Assembly (NCBI GenBank): GCA_002399265.1
Contig: DHDG01000064.1
Location: 29,346 to 44,905, forward strand
Direction of reading: 5' to 3'
DNA from: Firmicutes bacterium UBA4882
Lineage (GTDB): Bacteria; Bacillota; UBA4882
Length of the DNA: 15,560 nt
Positions 7,389-14,297 of the stretch are shown one piece after another. The notes below the pieces were generated by a model that was not told the origin of the DNA, searched no databases, and saw nothing but the letters and a program-made list of their open reading frames with translations. Made by a program: the position numbers and the translations under genes. How positions within the stretch are numbered: the stretch's first letter is position 1; each line of letters starts with the position of its first letter.

Positions 7389-8069
7389 ATGGCAGATAGA
7401 TGTAGAGGCAGATGCTTACGCACGTTTGCAATGATCTTGATTACGGTGGTGGTTGCTGCTCTGCTGGGGCCATGGCCGCGTGTGAACGCCGCTGGCGCGG
7501 GTAGTGTGGCTGCGGGCAGTGCTGGCAGCAATGCTGAGGTCGGCGGCACCGCCACCGCCACAGCCACATTTACGCAGTCCTTTCGCAAAGGTCTGCAGCA
7601 GTCCAAGCAGTCAGAGCATGCGGCGGCAGCCATGTTGTTTGGACAAGCTGAGCAGGTTGCAGTGACGATTGACGAAAAAGCGCAGGCCGCCTACTTTCAG
7701 GGAAGCGCATTCTTTGAGGCCAAAGATTACCAGCGCGCGGAGCAATGCTTTCAGAGAGTAGCTGCTTATGGTCAGGCGCAGGAGGCGGGACTGGCGCGCA
7801 ATACTACCTTAGCAAAGTATGTGAGCCTCGCGGAAATCGCCGCGCGGGACTGCGCGGCCTGCGTCAATCCGCTGGCCGACTTTCCTACAGGTATGTATTT
7901 ATGGATCAAAAGCAACATGGGGCCAGCGACGCTGGCCAGCGTCGACTCCTACCTTAATGCGTGGGACAATATTAAAATCTATCTCTACATAATTGTCTTG
8001 CTGATTGTACTTTTGCGGGTTTTCATCAAGATCTGGCGCCGCAAAACAAAAAGAGCCAGAACAGGATGA
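7389..8069 (+). CDS. Membrane-anchored protein with TPR-like segment, unknown function
   Basis: I do not recognise a named family for this 226-residue protein. It has a basic N-terminus (R4, R6, R8, R11) and a hydrophobic stretch (about 14-28) that could be a signal peptide cleaved near VNAA (32-35) or an anchor. An Ala/Gly/Thr-rich low-complexity linker (33-60) follows. A helical part (about 64-130) contains one or two TPR-like units (AAYFQGSAFFEAKDYQRAEQ at 100-119 is the clearest). A second hydrophobic helix (about 196-214) is followed by a strongly basic tail, so the C-terminus should be cytoplasmic and the TPR part outside. The ATG has only a weak upstream ribosome site. It follows the sugar-nucleotide fusion by 93 bases on the same strand. 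The TPR part suggests a protein-binding or scaffold role. Confidence 0.7.
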   Translation: MADRCRGRCLRTFAMILITVVVAALLGPWPRVNAAGAGSVAAGSAGSNAEVGGTATATATFTQSFRKGLQQSKQSEHAAAAMLFGQAEQVAVTIDEKAQAAYFQGSAFFEAKDYQRAEQCFQRVAAYGQAQEAGLARNTTLAKYVSLAEIAARDCAACVNPLADFPTGMYLWIKSNMGPATLASVDSYLNAWDNIKIYLYIIVLLIVLLRVFIKIWRRKTKRARTG

Positions 8070-8078
8070 ACTTGTTAT

Positions 8079-8107
8079 TTGACCAAACTCTGGCGTTACG
8101 ATAAGAT
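8079..8107 (+). promoter_or_regulatory. Sigma-A-type promoter for the UPF0316 gene
   Basis: TTGACC (8079-8084, 5/6 to the -35 consensus), an exact 17-base spacer and TAAGAT (8102-8107, 4/6 to the -10) lie just downstream of the preceding gene. Initiation near 8114 gives a leader of about 50 bases before the ATG at 8165. An inverted pair GACCAAA (8081-8087) and TTTGGTC (8123-8129) brackets the promoter core. Confidence 0.6.
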
Positions 8108-8164
8108 TACTAGAGAAGGATATTTGGTCGATTAAAGTTTTTTTGCTCGGAGAGGTGGTTAGAA

Positions 8165-8758
8165 ATGGACACATTACTAAATAGCGGCATATTTAACTGG
8201 GTGGTTCTACCTGCACTGATATTTCTGGCGAGGGTCGTAGACGTTTCCCTCGGTACCATCCGCATTATTCTGGTTTCAAAAGGCCAAAGATTTCTAGCAC
8301 CGCTGCTGGGTTTCTTCGAAGCCATGATTTGGCTGGTCGCCATCGGACAAGTCATGCAGAACTTGAGCAATGCGCTCTGCTATCTGGCGTATGGGGCCGG
8401 CTTCGCAATCGGCAATTATGTCGGCATTGTTTTGGAAGAAAGGCTGGCGATGGGTCATTCTGTAATACGCATCGTGACAGCGAAAGAAACAACGCCGCTA
8501 GTCGATAAGCTGGTTGAGGCACAGTATGGGGTTACCAGTGTAGAAGCAAAAGGCGCTACCGGTGACGTCATGCTCATCTATACCATTATTAAGCGTAAGG
8601 ATTTGCCGGAAGTGGTGCGTATTATCAATGAGTTTGACAAGAAAGCCTTTTATTCAATCGAGGACGCCCGGACAGCCAAAGAAGGCGTCTTTCCGAAACA
8701 CACTCATTCCCATCGGCCGCCTTGGGTGAAGCCTTTTGTTGGGCGCATCGTCAAATAG
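8165..8758 (+). CDS. UPF0316 / DUF2179-family membrane protein
   Basis: The 197-residue product has three predicted membrane helices (about 13-34, 45-62, 67-90) containing the family signature RVVDVSLGTIRIILVSKG (23-40). A soluble C-terminal domain (about 96-170) of the DUF2179 type follows, with SVIRIVTAK, a central GATGDVMLIY strand and SIEDART. This is the standard layout and length of the UPF0316 family in Bacillota (N-terminal DUF5698, C-terminal DUF2179); its molecular function is unknown. The domain resembles small ligand-binding domains, so a regulatory role is possible but unproven. A strong ribosome site GGAGAGGTGG (8150-8159) precedes the ATG. The C-terminus ends in a His/Pro/Lys-rich tail. 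It has its own promoter and converges on the methyltransferase gene with a 13-base gap. Confidence 0.88.
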   Translation: MDTLLNSGIFNWVVLPALIFLARVVDVSLGTIRIILVSKGQRFLAPLLGFFEAMIWLVAIGQVMQNLSNALCYLAYGAGFAIGNYVGIVLEERLAMGHSVIRIVTAKETTPLVDKLVEAQYGVTSVEAKGATGDVMLIYTIIKRKDLPEVVRIINEFDKKAFYSIEDARTAKEGVFPKHTHSHRPPWVKPFVGRIVK

Positions 8759-8777
8759 CTAAGCGGGGCTGCTATTT
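8753..8777. terminator. Possible shared terminator between convergent genes
   Basis: AAATAGC (8753-8759) pairs with GCTATTT (8771-8777), with two more pairs inside around a short GC-rich loop. The hairpin overlaps the stop codons of both converging genes and has a short T-run on either side, so it could stop transcription from both directions. The stem is AT-rich and weak. Confidence 0.4.
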
Positions 8778-9560
8778 TGCTAAATAGGTGTGTGTAATTT
8801 CGTTTTGCAGACGTTGATGGGCGAGTCCTACGTAGGACTCGTCTATGTCTATACCGACCCAGCGGCGACCAAGGAGTTTGGCTGCCAGACAGGTCGTGCC
8901 GCTCCCCATAAAAGGATCGAGCACAATATCATCTATGAAAGTAAGCAGATTAATCAGGCGCGTTGGCAGTTCCAGAGGAAATGGAGCTGGATGGCCTGTT
9001 TTTTTTGCAGAAGCAGTCGGGAACTCCCAAATGCTTTTGGTCATTTGCACAAACTGGGATCCCTCCAAGTCACTCTCCCCGCGATGGATGGTTTGGAAGG
9101 ATTCCTTGCAAAACAGCAAGATGTATTCATGGACGTCGCGTAATGTGGGGTTGGTCGGGCGGCACCAGCTGCCCCAAGCGGTTGACACACCTACGCTGAC
9201 CGATTTGTTCCAGATGATCTCGCCACGCATCAGAAAATCCAAGGCCAATAGTTGTTGCGTGATGTACGATTGCAGTGGGATATAGGGTTGGCGGTCGACA
9301 CCGGCAACGTTGATACATAACCGCCCGCCACGAACAAGTATACGGCGGCATTCCTTCCAGACGCCCTCCAGCATGCCCAGGTACTCAGGCAATGGTAGCG
9401 CATCTCCATGGCGGCTGTACTTCTTGCCGACATTGTACGGCGGACTGGTGACGATTAGATGGATTGATTCGTCAGGGATCATGTCCATGGCGCGGCTGTC
9501 GGTGCAATAGAGCTTGTTCCAGAATGTGGCGGTATTGTCAAACTGCATGGTATCTTTCAA
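8772..9560 (-). CDS. Orphan beta-class DNA methyltransferase (N4-cytosine or N6-adenine)
   Basis: The motif order is catalytic motif IV first, TSPPYNVG (38-45), and the AdoMet-binding motif I last, LDPFMGSGTT (214-223), with HPAPFP (190-195) before it. This is the beta-class order. TSPPY is most common in N4-cytosine enzymes, but related N6-adenine enzymes share it, so the base and recognition site cannot be assigned. At 262 residues it has a normal length for a small solitary enzyme. The start is TTG at 9560, 12 bases after AGGAGG (9573-9578 on the complement); an ATG four codons in has no ribosome site at proper distance. No restriction endonuclase or specificity gene is nearby. It lies 44 bases downstream of the GH57 gene on the same strand, apparently the last gene of that operon, which is an odd context for a methyltransferase. 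Confidence 0.9.
   Translation of the reverse strand: MKDTMQFDNTATFWNKLYCTDSRAMDMIPDESIHLIVTSPPYNVGKKYSRHGDALPLPEYLGMLEGVWKECRRILVRGGRLCINVAGVDRQPYIPLQSYITQQLLALDFLMRGEIIWNKSVSVGVSTAWGSWCRPTNPTLRDVHEYILLFCKESFQTIHRGESDLEGSQFVQMTKSIWEFPTASAKKTGHPAPFPLELPTRLINLLTFIDDIVLDPFMGSGTTCLAAKLLGRRWVGIDIDESYVGLAHQRLQNEITHTYLAK
8822..8841. repeat. 20-bp perfect palindrome inside the methyltransferase gene
   Basis: CGAGTCCTACGTAGGACTCG is identical to its reverse complement. It lies near the 3' end of the methyltransferase gene, where it encodes part of the segment ESYVGL. Its role, if any, is unknown; codon constraint and chance are possible explanations. Confidence 0.6.
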
Positions 9561-9604
9561 AATTAAACGGACCCTCCTGGATTATGATCCAAAAGGATTA
9601 AACC

Positions 9605-11251
9605 TCAAAATGCGCCTAATTCCTTTTTACAGGTGACTGCTTTTTGGGGTTGGTTGGCACTGCGCCACGGCGAATGGTAAATTGTGTAGTCAATGTCCGG
9701 GAAGAGATTGTCTTTATATTCAATGTCACTGAGCCAGCCATCATCAATATGCCCCGCTTTGATACTTTCATAAATGCAGGTAAAGCGGTGCAGATGATCC
9801 TTAGTCCGGCGAATGGCGTAAGCAGTCATAGTGCCCGTTTTCATAATAAACGCCCAGTCACTGGATTGTGCCAGCAGTAGTTCCCGGGCAGCCTGATTCA
9901 GCGCCCGGCGCAGTTGGCCGTCCGCCCCTGGATGGTCGTTAGCCAGTTCCGTCATGCGCGCGGCTGCCTGGTGCAGATGTCGGTAGATCCAATCGTTGCT
10001 GCCTTCCAACCATACTTCGTGAAAGCCTTTATAGCCCCAGCTTGATTCGGACGGCACTGCCACCTGATTTTTGGGGTAGAGCTTGAGATAATCACCTGGT
10101 GTGATAAGCTTAATATTCTTCTGATCATAGGCGGTTTTGCGGATCAGGTAATTGAGCCAATCCGGGCCTTCAAACCACCAGTGGCCGAATAACTCGGCAT
10201 CGTAAGGGCTGACGACAATTGGCTTACGGTCCAGGAATTCCGCCAGGTAGCCGACTTGCTGCTCGCGGTTGAACATAAAGTTGCCGGCATGCACCGCCGC
10301 CTTTTCCAGCGCAGTCCATGGCACATAAGGCTCCTTGTTACTTGTAGCACCGGTGATCCGATAATACTTAATCCCGGTATTGACGCGGATGCCATCATCA
10401 TGCAGGAACGGGCGGATATAATCGTACTCCAGGTCATAACCGATATCCCGATAGAATTCGCGGTAAACCGGATCGCCAGGATACCCTTCCGAGGCACTCC
10501 AGACCTGTTTGGAAGATTCCATGTCCCGGGCAAAAACGGCTGTCCCCGACGGACAGTAGAGCGGAGCAAACACCCCGTATTTCGGCCTGGGAACCGCGTG
10601 CATGATCCCATGAGAATCGGTGAAAAAGTAACGGATCCCATACTCCTTCAAGATCTCATCCAGTCCGGGGAAATAGCCGCACTCCGGCAGCCAAATTCCC
10701 TTAGGATTAAAGCCCATCAAATTGCGGAAGGTCTGAACTCCGACGCCCACTTGTGCCCGCAAAGCTTCACGATTCAGACGCATCATCGGCAAGTAACCGT
10801 GCGTGGCTGCGCAAGTAATTAATTCTACACGTCCGGCATCAAAGAACTTTTTAAAGGCCCGCAGCAGGCAGGCACCGTATTTTTCAAAGACGATGTACCG
10901 GACCTCGCGGAAAAGGCTTAGGTACATCAAGGCCAGTTCATGAAAGGCTGGGACCCACCTGGTGCGCTCGACTTCCCGCTCGGCCAAAGTAATCAGATTA
11001 TCGAGATGCCGTCCATAACGTTCGATGAGTAAAGGATCGTTCAGCATGGACATTAATGGCGGACTGAGGCTGATTGTAATACGGAATGGTACTCCGTCGT
11101 CAATCAGGCGGTCAAAGACCTTAATCAGAGGGACATAGGTCTCAGTGATGGCCTCAAAAAACCAATCTTCTTCTAAGAAACGCGGACGCTCAGGATGCCT
11201 CACATAAGGAAGATGAGCGTGCAGCACGAGTGCCAGATATCCTTTTTCCAT
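9605..11251 (-). CDS. GH57 1,4-alpha-glucan branching enzyme (DUF1957 type)
   Basis: This enzyme cleaves alpha-1,4-glucan chains and re-forms alpha-1,6 branches (EC 2.4.1.18). The 548-residue length fits bacterial GH57 branching enzymes. Signature regions are in order: HAHLPYVRHPE (11-21), ATHGYLP (149-155), WLPECGY (187-193) with the expected nucleophile E190, and SPYDAELFGHWWFEGPDW (348-365) with the expected acid/base D351. The helical C-terminal domain contains SDWAFIMKTGTM (464-475). All expected catalytic residues are present. ATG has GGGAGG (11261-11266 on the complement) 9 bases upstream. It follows the DUF4912 gene by 31 bases and lies in the same operon, a pairing I recall from other Clostridia. 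With the GT4 enzyme on the other strand it would build a branched intracellular glucan. Some GH57 relatives act mainly as hydrolases, so activity is inferred. Confidence 0.93.
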   Translation of the reverse strand: MEKGYLALVLHAHLPYVRHPERPRFLEEDWFFEAITETYVPLIKVFDRLIDDGVPFRITISLSPPLMSMLNDPLLIERYGRHLDNLITLAEREVERTRWVPAFHELALMYLSLFREVRYIVFEKYGACLLRAFKKFFDAGRVELITCAATHGYLPMMRLNREALRAQVGVGVQTFRNLMGFNPKGIWLPECGYFPGLDEILKEYGIRYFFTDSHGIMHAVPRPKYGVFAPLYCPSGTAVFARDMESSKQVWSASEGYPGDPVYREFYRDIGYDLEYDYIRPFLHDDGIRVNTGIKYYRITGATSNKEPYVPWTALEKAAVHAGNFMFNREQQVGYLAEFLDRKPIVVSPYDAELFGHWWFEGPDWLNYLIRKTAYDQKNIKLITPGDYLKLYPKNQVAVPSESSWGYKGFHEVWLEGSNDWIYRHLHQAAARMTELANDHPGADGQLRRALNQAARELLLAQSSDWAFIMKTGTMTAYAIRRTKDHLHRFTCIYESIKAGHIDDGWLSDIEYKDNLFPDIDYTIYHSPWRSANQPQKAVTCKKELGAF

Positions 11252-11282
11252 GATCAGCAGCCTCCCATTAGCTCGAGCCCGA

Positions 11283-12263
11283 TCAGCGTCTTCCGGTAGT
11301 CTGTTTAGTAATGATTGGTGTGATGTTAATTGAGTCAGTTCCCCCTGGTGCTACTGCTGTGACAGGCAATTCATGCACTCCATCAGGAAGTGCCACGCGC
11401 AGCGCAAAAGTTCCGTCTTCTTGCAGCGTAATTGTCTGCCCTTGAATCCGCAGGCGCGCGCCTGGCTGGGTTGCCCCATAGACGATTAATTCCGTGTTTA
11501 AAACCAACCAGAAGCGCCGTTCGGCGGTCTGTTCTTCTTGCTGCTGTTTGTGGAACATGGGACTTGAAATGCTGCTGATTGCTCCCGAACCGGCAAATGA
11601 AGCGCGCTCGAGTCTCTTTTGGTAACCCTCCAATAAGGCCTCGGAAGCGCCGCCGGGGAGGCCGGCCAGGCGGTAAAGACGCTGAAAATGCTCGTCAACA
11701 ACCATCCATTCATCGTCGACGATATCTGAGACGGAATCAGCTGGCGTGGTAATCCGATTAGAACGCGCAATCAGATGATAGCGACCAGAACCCGTGACAA
11801 CGCCGAGTTCGACATAGAAGCAGTGACCAGGTTCGCCGGCATAAATATACCAACTGGCTGAAGCGGGGCTGACGGGGACATCAAAAGAGCTGACAGGGCA
11901 GGGCGCACCGTATACGCCAGCAGCGCCTGTGTCACTGTCGGTGCCAGACAGGTCATAGACGCGCAGCACCAGAGGCAGCTGTTCCCAAGAACCGTATTCG
12001 CGAATCAGGTCTTCCCGGACAGTGTTTTCAATTTCCCAATATGCATAAAGCCAGTAAGGGTCCCTAACCAGCAAGACAACCTTTGTCTCATTGTAGGGTC
12101 CGGGTAATGGTGGATCTTCCTGCCGCAACCTGCTCTGCCGCAAAAGGCTGAACTCATCAAGGCCCTTTTTGATAAGGGTTTCTGAAGAAGCATCTTCGGT
12201 CGGGATATATTTCCGGCGCGCTTTGTGAGCGCCGATTTTCGGTTTCAGCTGTTGCCGGGTCAT
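11283..12263 (-). CDS. DUF4912 protein, accessory to GH57 branching enzyme
   Basis: The 326-residue product has a basic N-terminus (1-20) and a linker. The DUF4912 domain (about 56-200) begins with LPGPYNETKVVLLVRDPYWLY-type sequence and contains WLYAYWEI (71-78), WYIYAGEPGHCFYVELG (138-154) and RYHLIARSNR (161-170). A charged Gln/Glu-rich spacer (239-249) leads to a C-terminal beta-sandwich-like segment (about 250-318) with VYGATQPGARL and EDGTF resembling bacterial Ig-like repeats. There is no signal peptide or membrane helix, so it should be cytoplasmic. The function is unknown; aromatic-rich strands and the conserved GH57 neighbour suggest carbohydrate binding or assistance to the branching enzyme. 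ATG has a perfect AGGAGG (12270-12275 on the complement). It is the first gene of the minus-strand operon. Confidence 0.85.
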   Translation of the reverse strand: MTRQQLKPKIGAHKARRKYIPTEDASSETLIKKGLDEFSLLRQSRLRQEDPPLPGPYNETKVVLLVRDPYWLYAYWEIENTVREDLIREYGSWEQLPLVLRVYDLSGTDSDTGAAGVYGAPCPVSSFDVPVSPASASWYIYAGEPGHCFYVELGVVTGSGRYHLIARSNRITTPADSVSDIVDDEWMVVDEHFQRLYRLAGLPGGASEALLEGYQKRLERASFAGSGAISSISSPMFHKQQQEEQTAERRFWLVLNTELIVYGATQPGARLRIQGQTITLQEDGTFALRVALPDGVHELPVTAVAPGGTDSINITPIITKQTTGRR

Positions 12264-12269
12264 TCTGAC

Positions 12270-12293
12270 CCTCCTTTATCAGAAAGTAAGGAG
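12270..12293 (-). promoter_or_regulatory. Small hairpin pairing the DUF4912 ribosome site
   Basis: In the minus-strand RNA, CUCCUU (12293-12288) is complementary to AAGGAG (12276-12271), leaving an 11-base loop. The second arm covers most of the AGGAGG ribosome site of the DUF4912 gene. The stem has six pairs, so it is weaker than the leader hairpins at 2310 and 3383 but has the same arrangement. I see no convincing promoter for either strand in 12277-12400. Confidence 0.4.
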
Positions 12294-12407
12294 AAATAAG
12301 GACTCTTAATAATGTCACCACCGGAGCCGGAAGCTATTCAATAACTTGGTGGGCGAGAGGGCAAGATAGGTTAAGATTGGATTGGTGGAAGGGGGCATGG
12401 GGCGACG

Positions 12408-13262
12408 CTGGAAGTAATTGCGGATTATCATACCCATACCATCTTCAGTCATGGCCAAGGGACTGTGCGCCTGAATGCGCAGGCCGCGGCCCGATCAGGT
12501 CTACGCCAGCTTGGCATTGCCGATCATGGGCCAGCCATGCGTTGGGGTCTCGGCGTTGAGAGTCTGGAGACATTCGAGACCATCCGGCGCGACATTCGCG
12601 ATATTAACGAAGTCAGCGGCACTTATCGCGGTTTATCCGTTCTACTGGGCTGTGAAGCCAATATTATTGATTTCGAGGGCAATCTAGACATTCCGCCCTG
12701 GCTACAGAATGATCTTGATGTAGTATTAGCAGGTTTTCACGTTCAGATACGGCCGCGTTCTCTTACGCAGGGGATGCGCTATCTGGTTGACCGCGCACTT
12801 TCCGGTATGAGCAGCTATGTTGCGAAGCGCGAACGCATCCGCAATACAGACGTCGTAACCGCAGCACTAATCAACAATAAAATCGATATTCTTACACATC
12901 CGGGATTGCGCATCAACATTGATACGGCGGAACTGGCCAAAGTCAGCGTGCAGACTGGCACACTGCTGGAAATTAATTGTCATCACGATGATGCGATGTT
13001 GGCTTTTGTGAAGGTGGCTGCTCGGTGTGGCGCACGGTTTGTGATCAGTAGTGATGCCCATAACCCTGATCAGATTGGTCAATATGAGCGTGGCCTGGAA
13101 GTCGCCAGGAAAGCCGGGCTTTGTGGCGAGCAAATCATGAACGTGATCGCCAAAGGAGAAGACCCCGAACCCAAACTTGCCAGGTTCCGACCAAGCACGC
13201 ACTTGACAGGTTCCGCCAAAAAACGTAGTGATATGTCAAAGGACTTACATGAATATAAGTAG
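12408..13262 (+). CDS. PHP-domain phosphoesterase-like metalloenzyme, probable CTG start
   Basis: This is a PHP (polymerase and histidinol phosphatase) protein of the YcdX-like type, a predicted trinuclear metal phosphoesterase; its substrate is unknown. From CTG 12408 the product is 284 residues. Predicted metal ligands fall in the expected order: H8 and H10 in DYHTHT, H15 in FSHG, H40 in ADHG, E83 in GCEAN, H111, H164 in THPG, and D216 and H218 in SSDAHN. The only ATG, GTG or TTG in frame after the stop at 12372 is GTG 12465, which would delete H8, H10 and H15, so it cannot be the real start. CTG 12408 gives M-E-V-I-A-D-Y-H, as in relatives, with GGGG (12399-12402) 5 bases upstream and GGAAGGGGG at 12387. 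A frameshift from ATG 12397 is the alternative. rapZ follows by 39 bases. Confidence 0.8.
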   Translation: MEVIADYHTHTIFSHGQGTVRLNAQAAARSGLRQLGIADHGPAMRWGLGVESLETFETIRRDIRDINEVSGTYRGLSVLLGCEANIIDFEGNLDIPPWLQNDLDVVLAGFHVQIRPRSLTQGMRYLVDRALSGMSSYVAKRERIRNTDVVTAALINNKIDILTHPGLRINIDTAELAKVSVQTGTLLEINCHHDDAMLAFVKVAARCGARFVISSDAHNPDQIGQYERGLEVARKAGLCGEQIMNVIAKGEDPEPKLARFRPSTHLTGSAKKRSDMSKDLHEYK

Positions 13263-13301
13263 AATTGAGCAGTATTCTGATCCGGTGAGGAAGTGTCAGA
13301 C

Positions 13302-14165
13302 ATGCAAGATAATCGCTTCATCATAATTACCGGGTTATCCGGCGCCGGTAAGACCCTGGCCATGAAAACGCTGGAGGATATCGGGTATTTTTGCGTTGAT
13401 AATTTGCCGCCGGTGCTGATTCCCAAATTTGCTGAGCTCTGTCAGCAGACAGCGGGGAGGGTTAACAAACTTGCCATAGTGGTCGATTTGCGCGGTGGCG
13501 ACTTTTTTGATGATATCAGTGATGCATTGGCCGCCCTGGACGCCTCTGATCACAAATATGAAATTCTATTTCTGGATGCCAGTGATGAGGTGTTGATCAG
13601 AAGATATAAGGAGTCGCGGCGCCGTCATCCGGTTTCGCCGGGCGGCGGTTTGCTGGAGAGCATTCAGAATGAGCGTGTCAAGTTGCAGGAACTCAAATCG
13701 CGGGCCACTTATCTTATTGACACTACCACGCTGGATAGCAAAAAGCTGCGCGAGCGTATCTTGAGAAATATTGCCGGGACAACGACGAAAGAGCGGCTGC
13801 AGGTTACTGTCATTTCCTTCGGGTTCAAGTTCGGTTTGCCAATGGATGTTGACTTGGTGTTTGATGTCCGTTTCTTGCCAAATCCATATTATGTGGAGAG
13901 TTTGCGCGCTTTGAATGGCACGGACGAAGCCGTTGCCCAATATGTGTTAGGTGAGCCTCACACGAAAGGATTCCTGGAGAAAGTAACCGCACTGCTTAAT
14001 TATTCATTACCGCTTTATAGCGCAGAGGGTAAGAGTAACCTGATCATCGGCATAGGATGTACCGGAGGACGCCATCGGTCAGTGGCGATTGCTGAGAAGC
14101 TCGGGGATTACCTCCACCACAAAGGCTATCCGGCGCATGTGGAGCATCGTGACATCAGGCAATGA
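13302..14165 (+). CDS. rapZ: RapZ / YvcJ-family P-loop nucleotide-binding protein
   Basis: The 287-residue product has the full family length. The N-terminal P-loop kinase-like domain carries Walker A GLSGAGKT (11-18) and a Walker-B-like VVDLRGG, with the conserved ESRRRHP further on. The C-terminal domain carries the RapZ signature GCTGGRHRS (252-260). In E. coli RapZ senses the cell-wall precursor GlcN6P and guides an sRNA to RNase E; in Bacillus the homologue YvcJ hydrolyses nucleotides and has a less clear role, so an RNA function here is only inferred. ATG 13302 is preferred to GTG 13293 because GAGG (13287-13290) is only 2 bases from the GTG but 11 from the ATG. It sits between the PHP gene and yvcK, the conserved Bacillota order. 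Confidence 0.92.
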   Translation: MQDNRFIIITGLSGAGKTLAMKTLEDIGYFCVDNLPPVLIPKFAELCQQTAGRVNKLAIVVDLRGGDFFDDISDALAALDASDHKYEILFLDASDEVLIRRYKESRRRHPVSPGGGLLESIQNERVKLQELKSRATYLIDTTTLDSKKLRERILRNIAGTTTKERLQVTVISFGFKFGLPMDVDLVFDVRFLPNPYYVESLRALNGTDEAVAQYVLGEPHTKGFLEKVTALLNYSLPLYSAEGKSNLIIGIGCTGGRHRSVAIAEKLGDYLHHKGYPAHVEHRDIRQ

Positions 14166-14175
14166 CGCCTGCCAT

Positions 14176-14195
14176 CCGGCAATAACGGCTGCCGG
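14176..14195 (+). repeat. Small GC-rich hairpin after rapZ
   Basis: CCGGCA (14176-14181) pairs with TGCCGG (14190-14195) around an 8-base loop, 10 bases after the rapZ stop. No T-run follows, so it is not a classical terminator; it may be a processing or stability element between rapZ and yvcK. The rest of the 132-base gap holds no clear promoter. Confidence 0.35.
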
Positions 14196-14297
14196 AATAT
14201 CTGGCTAAAGTTCGCAGTACTATTATATGAATGATATTAGACAAGTTTTTTATTACTGTTAAGCAGATGGCATCGGTACTGGGTACTGATTGGCCGA

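Noticed and set aside
10144..10641. 165-codon minus-strand frame overlapping GH57
   Set aside because: Same strand but different frame from the GH57 gene, with low-complexity composition typical of a shifted reading.
10256..10822. 188-codon open frame on the plus strand inside the GH57 gene
   Set aside because: Antisense shadow of a well-supported enzyme gene; no recognisable domain and no ribosome site.
12294..12400. Divergent promoters between the DUF4912 and PHP genes
   Set aside because: AT-rich hexamers such as AATAAT are present, but none has an acceptable -35 at 16-18 bases on either strand.
12465..12467. GTG as the start of the PHP gene
   Set aside because: It would remove the conserved DYHTHT and FSHG metal-binding motifs that are encoded in frame just upstream.
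12377..12559. 60-codon open frame from TTG 12377
   Set aside because: It overlaps the PHP gene in another frame and shows no family features; the PHP frame holds all metal ligands.
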